The translations under genes were made by a program, and so were the position numbers. Below, piece after piece: positions 42,344-52,000 of a stretch of 64,000 bases of DNA. Every line of letters begins with the position of its first letter. Position 1 is the stretch's first letter. The notes below the pieces were generated by a model, which was not told the origin of the DNA, searched no databases, and was given only the letters and a program-made list of their open reading frames with translations. Origin of the DNA: Dissulfurispira thermophila (GTDB taxonomy: Bacteria; Nitrospirota; Thermodesulfovibrionia; Thermodesulfovibrionales; Dissulfurispiraceae); the NCBI RefSeq assembly GCF_014701235.1, contig NZ_AP022873.1, positions 1,054,001 to 1,118,000 on the forward strand. Direction: 5' to 3'.

Positions 42344-42384
42344 TTAGTTATATGTCTAAAAATCTCCCTTTCACCCTATCCTAC

Positions 42385-42416
42385 CCCTCTCCCCAAAAGG
42401 GAGAGGGAATTTTTTA
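42385..42416. repeat. CCCTCTCCC/GGGAGAGGG hairpin
   Basis: A nine-base perfect stem with a CAAAA loop, followed by AATTTTTT. It looks like a terminator in the plus direction, but no plus-strand gene lies upstream within reach, so it may be a dispersed palindrome. The rest of 42344-42637 holds a TTGACA at 42475-42480 without a matching -10 box, and the AACCATCAGCAA repeat. Confidence 0.5.
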
Positions 42417-42637
42417 ATTTTGTGAAACCCTATTTTTATCTTTAATTAGTGATTTAGATTTTTTTTAGTTTTTCTTGACATCATATGCCTTCAAACAAAG
42501 CAGAATAATATTAAACAATTTACAAAAAAAATTGCAAAAATAATATATTTTCTGGTAACCTAACCATCAGCAAATGGTTGATAAATGTTGAATTATCAAG
42601 GTAAGAGGCAAAAATAGAAGAATTGGAGGATTGGGTT

Positions 42638-43162
42638 ATGAAAATTATGAAGGTTATTGCTGTCGGATTTGTATTGTTGATAATGGTTGTTGGCTGTAAG
42701 AAAAAAGAAGAACAGCCAGTTCCTAAAACACCGATAGGGCAGGCTCCTATGTCAGCACCAATGCAGCCATCGATGTCCCCTCATGGAACTACTGGTAGTA
42801 AGGTTGAGAAAAAGATTTTAGTGCCTGATAGTGTTAAGGCAAAATGGGGTAAGGTAAAATTTACTATTGAAGATAAGACAACTAAAAAGAGCAGTGAATA
42901 TACAGTGAATATTGGCTCTGAATTCAAAGTTCCAAACACAAATTTAAAAATAGTTGTGGGTGAGTTTCTGCCTGATTTTAGAATGGATGAGACCACGATT
43001 ACATCGGCAAGCGATATGCCTAACAATCCAGCAGTGAGGGTTGAGGTGTTTGAGGCTGGGAAAACTATCTTTAAAGGATGGCTTTATTCAAAGTTTCCGA
43101 CAATTCATCCATTCGAACACGAAAGGTATGGCATTACACTGAAAGAAGGGGTAAAAGGATAG
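42638..43162 (+). CDS. DUF2155-type lipoprotein
   Basis: A 174-residue exported lipoprotein. The signal peptide MKIMKVIAVGFVLLIMVVGC ends in a lipobox with C20, followed by a Pro/Met-rich linker (about 27-50) and a DUF2155 beta domain (YTVNIGSEFKVPNTNLKIVV, then FKGWLYSKFPTIHPFEHERY). ATG 42638 is chosen because GGAGG precedes it; an upstream TTG would place charged residues before the signal. The function of DUF2155 proteins is not known. It is followed after 22 bases by a HSDR_N-like gene. Confidence 0.85.
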   Translation: MKIMKVIAVGFVLLIMVVGCKKKEEQPVPKTPIGQAPMSAPMQPSMSPHGTTGSKVEKKILVPDSVKAKWGKVKFTIEDKTTKKSSEYTVNIGSEFKVPNTNLKIVVGEFLPDFRMDETTITSASDMPNNPAVRVEVFEAGKTIFKGWLYSKFPTIHPFEHERYGITLKEGVKG

Positions 43163-43184
43163 AGAGTGTATGAGGGACTAAAAT

Positions 43185-43754
43185 ATGTCAATTTATATTC
43201 CATTGGGTAAAATACCCTCGAGTCCGCAGGAAAGAAAGGAGTTGTTGGCTCAGCAGGTCGAAATGGATGAGTATTTATCACATATTGGGCTTACGCAGGT
43301 TCAGAGGAGGGTTGTTGATTTTCTGATTTCTCATAAAGGCTATAGTAATGAGGATATAGAAGTAAATAGAGAGTTTAAGATTGACCTATTAGATGCCTCT
43401 TTTAATGCACGGGCAGATATTGCCTTGAAAATAGAAGGAAAGATATTTTGCATTATAAAATGTGTCATGAATTCTCTTGAGTCATGGGAAAGACACTCGA
43501 TAGCTTTTGGTCGTGTTGTTGAATCATACCAGATACCATATGCAATTATAACAGACAGCGAGAATGCTCGCGTGCTGGATGTTGTAGAGGGCAAGCTAAT
43601 ATCTGAGGGGCTTGATTCAATACCATCACGAACTGACGCAAGGAAATTTATTAATGAAAAAGCCTTTTCCCCATATTCGAAAGAAAAGGCAGAGAGGGAA
43701 AAAAGGATTCTTTATGCCTTTGATGCTATCGGTTGCTCAACTAATCTTGACTAA
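43185..43754 (+). CDS. Type I restriction HSDR_N-like domain protein
   Basis: A 189-residue protein resembling the HSDR_N_2 domain found at the start of type I restriction subunits and as stand-alone proteins. ADIALKIEGKIFCIIKCVMN (about 85-104) matches the nuclease strand pair, but the usual E-x-K is I-I-K, so the acidic residue is missing and cleavage is unlikely. IPYAIITDSENARVLDVVEGK (about 123-143) is the other conserved part. It is beside a lipoprotein gene, not a restriction locus. Its role is unknown. Confidence 0.65.
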   Translation: MSIYIPLGKIPSSPQERKELLAQQVEMDEYLSHIGLTQVQRRVVDFLISHKGYSNEDIEVNREFKIDLLDASFNARADIALKIEGKIFCIIKCVMNSLESWERHSIAFGRVVESYQIPYAIITDSENARVLDVVEGKLISEGLDSIPSRTDARKFINEKAFSPYSKEKAEREKRILYAFDAIGCSTNLD

Positions 43755-43786
43755 TCTTGTGAATGATTGAGTTGTAGTGATTTTTT

Positions 43787-43815
43787 TTGACAATTTAAAT
43801 GATATATGGTTTAAT
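43787..43815 (+). promoter_or_regulatory. Sigma-70-type promoter of the pyrimidine operon
   Basis: TTGACA (43787-43792) and TTTAAT (43810-43815) are separated by exactly 17 bases. This is the best housekeeping promoter in the window and lies directly in front of the PyrR-binding leader. Confidence 0.75.
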
Positions 43816-43820
43816 AGTAT

Positions 43821-43924
43821 TACCTTTAAGAATAGCCCTGTGAGGCTAAGAAGGTAAGGAGACATTGTGAAATATAAGTACAAGATAATATGCCTTCCTC
43901 TAAAAACAGGGGAAGGCTTTTTTA
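43821..43924 (+). promoter_or_regulatory. PyrR-binding RNA attenuator
   Basis: The leader has the PyrR-binding hairpin: TACCTT (43821-43826) pairs with AAGGTA (43851-43856) and TAGCC with GGCTA, around the conserved loop CTGTGAGG. The core AGCCCTGTGAGGCT closely fits the Bacillus consensus (AGTCC-x-G-x-GAGGCT). A terminator follows: GCCTTCCTCT (43892-43901) with AGGGGAAGGC (43908-43917) and six T. UMP-bound PyrR would hold the first hairpin and allow termination. A second hairpin (GGGAC/GTCCC, about 43933-43946) follows. Confidence 0.8.
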
Positions 43925-43981
43925 TGAGCAAAAGAGGGACTTGTGTCCCCCTTTTGAAATCCTTTTTGAAGAAGATCAACT

Positions 43982-44515
43982 ATGATTAAAGAACTTTTAA
44001 ATAAAAAGGATATAGAAAGGATTATTTCGAGGATTGCGCATGAAATAATCGAAAAAAATAAGGGTACAGAAGGTATCTGTATTGTGGGAATACAACGGGG
44101 TGGTGTTTATCTTGCAAAAAGGCTTGCAAACAAAATAAAGGGCATCGAGAATGTAGATATTACAGTAGGCTCTCTTGATATATCTTTTTACAGGGATGAT
44201 ATAGGAATAAGAAAAGAACAGTCTATTGTAAGAAAGACCGATATCCCATGTGATATAACTGATAAAAAAATAATCCTTGTTGATGATGTCCTTTTTACTG
44301 GACGCTCAATAAGGGCTGCTATGGATGCATTGATGGATTTTGGCAGGCCTGCGCAGATACAGCTTGCAGTATTGATTGACAGAGGTCATAGGGAATTGCC
44401 TATAAGGGCAGATTATGTTGGGAAGAATATTCCCACATCAATATTGGAAAATATAGAGGTTCAGTTTGAAGAAGAGGGACTTGAGGATAAGGTAATATTA
44501 ATGCAAAATGTATGA
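43982..44515 (+). CDS. pyrR: PyrR: pyrimidine operon attenuator / uracil phosphoribosyltransferase
   Basis: A 177-residue phosphoribosyltransferase that binds the pyr leader RNA and, weakly, makes UMP from uracil. The PRPP loop [20 protein letters not shown] (about 98-117), [13 protein letters not shown] (about 38-50) and DITFYRDD-like [10 protein letters not shown] are family features. It is encoded just downstream of its own target leader, the usual autoregulated order. The stop overlaps the pyrB start. Confidence 0.96.
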   Translation: MIKELLNKKDIERIISRIAHEIIEKNKGTEGICIVGIQRGGVYLAKRLANKIKGIENVDITVGSLDISFYRDDIGIRKEQSIVRKTDIPCDITDKKIILVDDVLFTGRSIRAAMDALMDFGRPAQIQLAVLIDRGHRELPIRADYVGKNIPTSILENIEVQFEEEGLEDKVILMQNV

Positions 44516-45426
44516 AAGATCTTGTTGGTATAAAGGAATTATCTAAAGACAAAATTAAGTTGATACTCGATACAGCCTCGTCATTTAAGGATGTTCTAAA
44601 AAGAGACATTAAAAAGGTTCCTGCCCTGAGAGGCAAGACTGTTGTAAACCTATTTTTTGAGCCATCAACAAGGACCAAGACATCTTTTGAGCTTGCTGAA
44701 AAGAGGCTGAGTATGGATGTGCTTAATTTCTCTGTGCCAACAAGCAGTGTTGTTAAAGGAGAAAGCCTTTTTGATACTATAAAGACAATAGAGGCATATG
44801 GTGTGGATTTTATTGTGATACGGCATTCTTCAAGTGGAGCACCTCATTTTATTGCAAGGAATGTAGATGCATCTGTTATTAATGCTGGGGATGGTATAAA
44901 TGAACACCCAACACAGGCACTCCTTGATGCCTTTAGCATTCTCGAAAGGAAAGGCAGCCTTAAAGGACTTAATATTGCGATAGTTGGTGATATACTTCAC
45001 AGCAGGGTGGCAAAATCTAATATATATCTTCTCTCGAAATTTGGTGCAAACATCAGACTCATAGGTCCACCAACACTTGTCCCTGAAATGACAGACTATC
45101 ATATTGATGTCTTTTATGAAATGGATGAAGGTCTCAAAGATGCAGATGTTATTATGATGCTAAGGATCCAGATGGAAAGGCAGGGAAAGGGTTTCTTTCC
45201 ATCTACTTTGGAATATTTCAAAAACTGGGGACTCGACATGAGAAGACTCAAACTTGCTAAAAAGGACGCAATAGTCATGCATCCGGGGCCGATGAATAGA
45301 GGCATTGAAATCAGTTCTGATGTGGCAGACTCAGAGCAGTCTATAATCCTCGAACAGGTGACAAACGGACTCGCTGTTAGAATGGCTGTCATGTATCTAC
45401 TTAAGAAGGAAAGTGAAAATGCATAA
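44512..45426 (+). CDS. pyrB: Aspartate carbamoyltransferase catalytic subunit
   Basis: Forms carbamoyl aspartate in de novo pyrimidine synthesis. The carbamoyl phosphate site [19 protein letters not shown] (about 47-65), [12 protein letters not shown] (about 133-144) and the C-terminal [11 protein letters not shown] (aspartate site) are intact. The 304-residue length is normal. No regulatory subunit gene (pyrI) is present, in keeping with PyrR control. It overlaps pyrR by four bases and pyrC by 14 or, from the ATG, 8 bases. Confidence 0.97.
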   Translation: MKDLVGIKELSKDKIKLILDTASSFKDVLKRDIKKVPALRGKTVVNLFFEPSTRTKTSFELAEKRLSMDVLNFSVPTSSVVKGESLFDTIKTIEAYGVDFIVIRHSSSGAPHFIARNVDASVINAGDGINEHPTQALLDAFSILERKGSLKGLNIAIVGDILHSRVAKSNIYLLSKFGANIRLIGPPTLVPEMTDYHIDVFYEMDEGLKDADVIMMLRIQMERQGKGFFPSTLEYFKNWGLDMRRLKLAKKDAIVMHPGPMNRGIEISSDVADSEQSIILEQVTNGLAVRMAVMYLLKKESENA

Positions 45427-46729
45427 CAGCATACTTATAAAAAACGGACATATCATAGACCCTTCTCAAGGAATTGACAGTATTGGAGATATACTGATTG
45501 AAGATAGGAAGATAAAAGAGGTCAGGCTTCAGCCTAATAAAAGACAGGGTGAGGTTAAGGTTAAGGGACAGATAATTAACGCTGATGGACTATATGTCTT
45601 CCCGGGCATTGTTGATATGCATGCCCATTTAAGAGAGCCAGGCTTTGAATACAAAGAAACAATAAAGACAGGCACAATGGCTGCTCTGAAAGGTGGCATT
45701 ACATCTGTCTGCTGTATGCCAAATACAAATCCTGTCAATGATAACAGGACTGTTACAGAATTTATCTTGAAAAAGGCATATGCTGAAGGTTCATGTTATG
45801 TATATCCAATAGGTGCTATTACAAAAGGACAAAAAGGAGAAGAACTTGCTGAGATGGGCTTGATGTATGAGGCAGGCTGTATTGCTTTTTCTGATGATGG
45901 GAGGCCTGTTGTAAGTACTCTGCTAATGAGAAGGGCTTTGGAATACTCAAAGGCATTGAATGTGCCTATTATTTCCCATTGTGAGGACATAAGTCTTTCA
46001 GATAGTGGCACAATGAATGAGGGAAGTCTGTCAACAAAGATGGGGCTAAAGGGGATTACCTATGCTGCTGAAGATATAATGGTTGCAAGGGATATTATCC
46101 TCTCGGAGCTCACAGGGGGCAAGCTTCATATTGCCCATGTCTCGACAGAGGGGTCTGTAAGGCTTATAAGAGAAGCAAAGAAAAGAGGCATAAATGTAAC
46201 CGCAGAAACTTGCCCTCATTATTTCACAATTACAGAGGATGCTGTAGCGAATTACAATACCAATGCAAAGGTCAATCCACCATTGAGAACACAAAGAGAT
46301 ATAGAGGCAATAAAGGAAGGGTTAAAGGATGGCACAATAGATGTTATAGCCACAGACCATGCTCCACATCATGGAGACGAAAAGCTTCAGGAGTTTGATA
46401 AGGCTCCTTCAGGCATATCAGGTTTTGAAACAGCATTTTCTTTATCTTTAAAACTTGTTCACGATGGTGTTTTATCTATTTCACAGCTTATAGAAAAAAT
46501 GTCATATACCCCTGCAAGGATATTGGGCATAAATGCAGGAACACTGAAAGTTGGCAGTCAGGCTGATCTTACAATAGTAGATATGAATAAGGAGTTTAAA
46601 GTTGAGGCAACAAAATTCCTTTCAAAAGGTAAAAATACACCATTTGAGGGATGGATTTTAAAGGGTACGTCTGTGATGACAATATGCAGGGGAAAGGTTT
46701 TTGATTGCCAAAGTTTTATTGGAGGATAA
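45413..46729 (+). CDS. pyrC: Dihydroorotase
   Basis: Cyclises carbamoyl aspartate to dihydroorotate. Zinc ligands are seen in [11 protein letters not shown] (about 67-77), ISHCED (about 182-187), HIAHVSTEG and the catalytic ATDHAPH (about 310-316). The 438-residue length is slightly above the family norm. Between IKEVRLQPN and IINADGL there is a [11 protein letters not shown] stretch encoded by a GACAGG-AGGTTAAGGTTAAGGG tract related to the hairpin at 761-796. GTG at 45413 or ATG at 45419 may be the start. Confidence 0.96.
   Translation: MKMHNSILIKNGHIIDPSQGIDSIGDILIEDRKIKEVRLQPNKRQGEVKVKGQIINADGLYVFPGIVDMHAHLREPGFEYKETIKTGTMAALKGGITSVCCMPNTNPVNDNRTVTEFILKKAYAEGSCYVYPIGAITKGQKGEELAEMGLMYEAGCIAFSDDGRPVVSTLLMRRALEYSKALNVPIISHCEDISLSDSGTMNEGSLSTKMGLKGITYAAEDIMVARDIILSELTGGKLHIAHVSTEGSVRLIREAKKRGINVTAETCPHYFTITEDAVANYNTNAKVNPPLRTQRDIEAIKEGLKDGTIDVIATDHAPHHGDEKLQEFDKAPSGISGFETAFSLSLKLVHDGVLSISQLIEKMSYTPARILGINAGTLKVGSQADLTIVDMNKEFKVEATKFLSKGKNTPFEGWILKGTSVMTICRGKVFDCQSFIGG
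45525..45572. repeat. GACAGG/AGGTTAAGGTTAAGG tract inside pyrC
   Basis: In-frame words GACAGGGTGAGGTTAAGG and TTAAGGGACAG encode [11 protein letters not shown]. The 761-803 hairpin near the start of the window is built from the same words (GACAGGCTAAGGTTAAGG). Such sharing between a gap and a coding sequence is unlikely by chance. Confidence 0.55.
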
Positions 46730-47866
46730 ATGAGTAAGGCATTGCTTGTATTGGCTGATGGGACATACTTTGAGGGCAAAGGCTTTGGGGCTGATGGAGA
46801 ATCTATAGGTGAGGTTGTCTTTAATACCTCAATGACAGGGTATCAAGAGATACTCACTGATCCATCATACAAGGGGCAGATAGTTACAATGACATACACA
46901 CAGATAGGTAATTATGGCATAAATATGACAGATGTGGAATCTCTCAATAAGCCAAAGGTCGAGGGTTTTATCATTAAGGAGTATTTTGACTTTCCCAGTA
47001 ACTGGCGATCTCAAATGACTCTATCGCAGTATCTTAAGGATAATAATATAGTTGCCATCGAGGGGATAGATACAAGGGCATTAACGAGACATTTAAGAAA
47101 TAGCGGTGTTCAGATGGGAATTATTTCTACTGTTGATTCCGGTCCAGAGAGCCTTTTTGAAAAGGTGAGGGCTCATCCCGGAATATCAACCCTTGACCTT
47201 GTGAAAGAGGTGACAACTAAAGAGGCTTACACATGGGGGGAAGGGTGCTTTACCATTTCACCTCTTCGCCGCTTCACCTCTTCACCACTTTTAATCTCTG
47301 ATACTAAAAAAGTGGTTGTCTATGACTTTGGAGTAAAGTTTAATATACTGAGAAACCTTGTTGATGCTGGTTTTAATGTGAGTGTTGTCCCCGCATATAC
47401 ACCAGCAGAGGCTGTTTTAGAGATGAAACCTGATGGAGTCCTCTTAAGCAACGGGCCCGGTGATCCTGAGACAGTTACCTATGGCATAGAGAATGTAAAA
47501 AAATTGATAGGTAAAAAGCCTATCTTTGGAATATGTCTCGGTCATCAGATACTCGGTCTTGCGATGGGCGGGAGGACATATAAATTAAAATTTGGACATC
47601 ATGGAGGGAATCATCCTGTAAAGGATTTAAAGACAGGAAGGGTTGAAATAACAGCACAGAATCATAACTATTGCGTTGATATTAATAGCCTAAAAGGGCA
47701 GGTTAGATTGACCCACCAGAATCTTTTTGATGGATCAGAAGAAGGCATGGAGCATGTGGAATACCCTGTATTTTCTGTCCAGCACCATCCAGAGGCAGGC
47801 CCGGGTCCAAATGATTCAACGCATTTGTTTAAAAGGTTTAGGGAGATGATGGAGGAAAGATGTTAA
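46730..47866 (+). CDS. carA: Carbamoyl phosphate synthetase small subunit
   Basis: Glutaminase subunit that feeds ammonia to CarB. The N-terminal domain (1-165) includes GEVVFNTSMTGYQEILTDPS. The glutamine amidotransferase domain has nucleophile C269 (GICLGHQILGLA) and the SVQHHPEAGPG histidine and glutamate. The 378-residue length is near normal. Residues about 171-190 (GCFTISPLRRFTSSPLLISD), between AYTWGE and KKVVVYDFGVK, look inserted and are encoded by a TTCACCTCTTCACC tract. The stop overlaps the flavin reductase start by seven bases. Confidence 0.96.
   Translation: MSKALLVLADGTYFEGKGFGADGESIGEVVFNTSMTGYQEILTDPSYKGQIVTMTYTQIGNYGINMTDVESLNKPKVEGFIIKEYFDFPSNWRSQMTLSQYLKDNNIVAIEGIDTRALTRHLRNSGVQMGIISTVDSGPESLFEKVRAHPGISTLDLVKEVTTKEAYTWGEGCFTISPLRRFTSSPLLISDTKKVVVYDFGVKFNILRNLVDAGFNVSVVPAYTPAEAVLEMKPDGVLLSNGPGDPETVTYGIENVKKLIGKKPIFGICLGHQILGLAMGGRTYKLKFGHHGGNHPVKDLKTGRVEITAQNHNYCVDINSLKGQVRLTHQNLFDGSEEGMEHVEYPVFSVQHHPEAGPGPNDSTHLFKRFREMMEERC
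47243..47296. repeat. TTCACCTCTTCACC word tract inside carA
   Basis: The tract reads ATTTCACCTCTTCGCCGC then TTCACCTCTTCACCAC, in frame at the junction of the two CarA domains. Its reverse complement (GTGAAGAGGTGAAG) matches words after carB (52360-52396) and before the GGDEF gene (53691-53717). Confidence 0.65.
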
Positions 47867-48387
47867 AGCAAATTAAATCCGATATTTATCACCTTATGCA
47901 CCCAAAGATGGCTTTTTTTCTAACAAGCATAAGCAAAGATGGTAAGCCAAATGTGATGGCATGTGCGTGGGCAACACCTGTGAGCGAAGAGCCTCCCATT
48001 ATGGTGGTCTGTGTGTCAAAAGAGAGTTACACCGCAGAGTTAATTAAACAGACAAAAGAGTTTGCTATCAACATTCCTACCAAAAATCTTTTGAAACCTC
48101 TCATGATATGTGGTAAGACATCAGGCAGAAATACAGACAAATTTCTTAAAGCAAAACTTAAGCAAATTAAATCTAACTCATTGAAAACACCTCTAATTGA
48201 TGGATGTATCGGCTATATTGAGTGTAAGCTCTTCAAGGTTGTTGATGCTGGGGAATGTTATGCCTTTTTAGGCAATGTTGTTCATGCCAGTGCTGATAAT
48301 AGATTTTTTAAAAAGAATGCATGGACAGAAGATTCTGAAATACCACTTCATCTAAGCGGTGCAAAGATGGTGTATTTTAAGGAATGA
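47860..48387 (+). CDS. Flavin reductase-like FMN-binding protein
   Basis: A 175-residue protein of the flavin reductase domain family (PMAFFLTSISKDGKPNVMAC, then ATPVSEEPPIMVVCVSKES and FAINIPTKNLL). Members bind FMN and use NAD(P)H to supply reduced flavin, or act as flavoproteins of unknown role. It is translationally coupled to carA and lies inside the pyrimidine operon, which is not usual; a link with a flavin-dependent step such as dihydroorotate oxidation is possible but not shown. Confidence 0.85.
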   Translation: MLKQIKSDIYHLMHPKMAFFLTSISKDGKPNVMACAWATPVSEEPPIMVVCVSKESYTAELIKQTKEFAINIPTKNLLKPLMICGKTSGRNTDKFLKAKLKQIKSNSLKTPLIDGCIGYIECKLFKVVDAGECYAFLGNVVHASADNRFFKKNAWTEDSEIPLHLSGAKMVYFKE

Positions 48388-48401
48388 GCCATAAATGATT
48401 T

Positions 48402-49004
48402 ATGGGCAATAAGACTTATCATATAGACATTAAGGACAATGTTTTGACATTCAGCACAAGCTCTTTTAAGGCTGAGAAGGGCAGTGTGCTTCACAGCGGC
48501 ATTTACAACCGTGAGCTTGCATCAAGCCTTGCTTCTGGTGCATTGGTAATGCTGCTGGGATTCTTTTTTGCTTCAAAGTTTAAAACAACCGCTGTTTTCT
48601 TTATTGTTACATTATTGTTTTTCATTATATCTTTTGTTATCTTTAGGACTTATATTTTTTTAGAGCCTATCCTCTACATTATTATTGATAAGACAAAAGG
48701 AGATATTGCCATTGTAATTAGAAGGATTTTCAGAAAAAGGAGCATAACATCTTCACTATCTGAACTCAACGACATTAGACAGGACTATCTGTCAGTGACT
48801 CCTGAAAACCCTGACGGAATAAGGCTTGTGGAACAGGTTGCACTTCAGCACGGCACAGTGATACCGGGTTTTGGGCAAACATCCGAGTTTTATACAGTGG
48901 AGTTGGAATTTAAAGATGCAAAGAGGTTTATCATATTTTCATCTGAAGATCATTCAATAGCTGAAGACATAGCGACAAAATTCAAGAATTTTATAAAGGG
49001 GTAA
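48402..49004 (+). CDS. Membrane protein of unknown function between carA and carB
   Basis: A 200-residue protein with two adjacent membrane segments ([18 protein letters not shown], about 45-62, and [20 protein letters not shown], about 68-87). A soluble C-terminus of strands ([38 protein letters not shown]) is reminiscent of a PH-like domain. No named family is recognised. It starts 14 bases after the flavin reductase gene and ends two bases before carB, so it is part of the operon. Confidence 0.75.
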   Translation: MGNKTYHIDIKDNVLTFSTSSFKAEKGSVLHSGIYNRELASSLASGALVMLLGFFFASKFKTTAVFFIVTLLFFIISFVIFRTYIFLEPILYIIIDKTKGDIAIVIRRIFRKRSITSSLSELNDIRQDYLSVTPENPDGIRLVEQVALQHGTVIPGFGQTSEFYTVELEFKDAKRFIIFSSEDHSIAEDIATKFKNFIKG

Positions 49005-49006
49005 AA

Positions 49007-52000
49007 ATGCCAAAGAGAACAGATATTAGAAAGATACTTTTAATAGGCTCTGGACCTATTATAATAGGGCAGGCATGTGAATTTGATTATTCTGGAACAC
49101 AGGCGTGTAAAGCATTGCGTGAGGAGGGTTATAAAATAGTGCTTGTGAATTCAAATCCAGCAACTATAATGACAGACCCTGAAATAGCAGATGCAACCTA
49201 TATTGAGCCACTGTCATCCGAGATCCTTGAATTAATCATTAAAAAGGAAAGACCTGATGCTATCTTACCAACAATGGGTGGACAGACTGCGTTGAATCTT
49301 GCTGTGGAATTATCAGAATCAGGGGTGCTCGATAGGTATTCAGTTGAACTAATAGGTGCAAAATTGCCTGCTATTAAAAAGGCAGAAGATAGAGAGCTTT
49401 TTAAAGAAGCCATGAAAAAAATAGGACTTGATGTTCCAAAGAGTGCTGCAATTACTAATATGGGAGACGGACTTGATATTATTGAGCATATAGGATTCCC
49501 AGCGATTTTGAGGCCTGCCTTTACATTAGGCGGCACCGGAGGCGGAATTGCCTACAATATTGAGGAGTACCGTGAACTTCTTGAAAAGGGACTCAAGTTA
49601 AGCCCTGTCCATCAGGTGCTTGTTGAAGAGTCTGCCCTCGGATGGAAGGAATATGAATTAGAAGTTATGAGAGACAGAAATGACAATGTTGTCATAATAT
49701 GTTCGATAGAGAACTTTGATCCAATGGGAGTTCATACGGGTGACTCTATTACAGTGGCTCCAGCCCAAACCCTTACTGACAAGGAATACCAGAGGATGCG
49801 TGATGCTGCTATTGCTGTTATCAGGGAGATAGGTGTTGATACAGGTGGTTCTAATATACAGTTTGCAATAAATCCAAAAGACGGCAGGATGATAGTTATT
49901 GAGATGAATCCTCGTGTATCAAGAAGCTCTGCCCTTGCAAGCAAGGCGACAGGATTTCCTATAGCAAAGATTGCAGCAAAGCTTGCTGTTGGTTATACGC
50001 TTGATGAAATAAGAAATGATATAACAAAAGAGACACCGGCATCTTTTGAGCCAACAATAGATTATGTGGTAACAAAGATTCCAAGGTTTACATTTGAAAA
50101 ATTTCCAGAGGCAGATACAACACTTACTACACAGATGAAATCTGTGGGAGAAGTAATGTCTATAGGCAGGACATTCAAGGAATCTTTGCAGAAGGCATTG
50201 AGAAGCCTTGAAATAGGCTCATCAGGTTTTGAAGATATAGAGACCGATATAAATGAAATAAAATCAAGGTTAAAGACCCCAAATGCCGAACGCATCTGGT
50301 ATGTAGCACAGGCTATGAGGCAGGGGATGACTGTTAATGAGATTTATGAACTCACATGGATAGACCCATGGTTTTTGAATAATATAAAGCAGATTGTAGA
50401 GATGGAAGAGATGTTGAAGTCTGAAGGCTTAAGGCTTAAAGATAAAGAAGTCCTGAGCAAAGCAAAAGAATATGGATTTTCCGACAAGAGGATCGCAGAA
50501 TTGACAGGTAAAACAGAAGCTGACATTAGAAAATTAAGGATCGAGTCTGGGATAAATCCTGTGTATAAGCTTGTTGATACTTGTGCTGCAGAATTTGAGG
50601 CATATACCCCGTATCTTTATTCAACTTATGAAAAACCCTTTTATAGCGTTAAAGTGTCAAAGTGTCAAGGTGTCAAAGACTCTGATACAGTTAAGGTTGA
50701 GTGCGAATCCAATCCAACTGATCGCAAAAAGGTAATAATTCTCGGCTCGGGTCCTAACAGGATAGGGCAGGGTATAGAGTTTGATTACTGCTGTGTTCAT
50801 GCAGTCTTTGCCCTGAAAGAGCTTGGTTATGAGACTATAATGGTTAATTGCAATCCCGAAACTGTCAGCACAGACTATGATACAGCAGACAGACTCTATT
50901 TCGAACCCCTGACAATAGAAGATGTCTTAAACATTGTAGAAAAGGAGAAACCAGAAGGTATAATAGTGCAGTTTGGAGGACAAACACCATTGAAATTAGC
51001 TGTGCCGCTTGAAGGAGAAGGGGTAAAAATTCTTGGGACATCTCCTGACTCTATTGATAGGGCTGAAGATAGAAAGAGATTTAAAGAACTGCTTCATAAA
51101 TTGGATTTAAAACAACCTGAAAGCGGGACAGCAATGTCATGTGAAGAGGCCATAGCTGTTGCAGATAGCATTGGATATCCTGTGATGGTAAGACCATCTT
51201 ATGTCCTTGGTGGAAGGGCAATGGAGATAGTCTATAATGAAAACTCTTTAACAGATTATATGAAAAGAGCAGTTAAGGCATCGCCTGAGCATCCTATTCT
51301 CATCGATAAATATCTCGAAGATGCAATAGAAGTAGATGTTGATGCAATATCAGATGGAGTGGATGTTATTATCGGCGGCGTCATGGAGCACATAGAAGAG
51401 GCAGGGATACATTCAGGAGACTCTGCATGCTCTATTCCTCCATATTCATTGCCTCCTGATGTTGTGGCTGAGATAAAACGACAGACAAAGGCACTGGCAA
51501 AGGAACTCAATGTCATTGGATTGATGAATGTGCAGTTTGCAGTGAAAAAGGCTGAAGGCTCAAGGCTGAAGGCGGAGTCCCCAAAAAATCCTGAGATTTT
51601 TTTGGGTAAAGATGCTGAAGATTATGAAATATATATACTTGAGGTTAATCCAAGGGCATCAAGAACAATCCCATATGTAAGTAAGGCTACAGGTGTTCCT
51701 CTTGCCAAGGTTGCTGCAAAGGTTATGCTTGGTAAGACATTAAAAGAACTTGGACTTTCTAAAGAAATAGAAATAAATCATGTGGCCGTCAAAGAAGCAG
51801 TTTTCCCTTTTGATAGATTTCCCGGAGTTGATGTTATCCTTGGTCCTGAAATGAAGTCAACAGGAGAGGTAATGGGTATAGATAAAAACTTCGGGCTTGC
51901 CTATGCAAAGGCGCAAGCTGCAAGCAAAAATAGGATACCAACATCAGGAAAGATATTTATAAGTGTAAAAGACAAGGATAAGCCTCAGACTTTTGATATA

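Noticed and set aside
31424-42352. att site pair (TTTTCAGTTAGTTAT and TTTTCAATTAGTTAT)
   Set aside because: Only about 15 bases with a mismatch, AT-rich, not part of the tRNA gene, and one copy lies at the methylase start codon.
42385-42416. Terminator of a plus-strand gene
   Set aside because: No plus-strand gene ends upstream; the neighbouring methylase is transcribed away from it.
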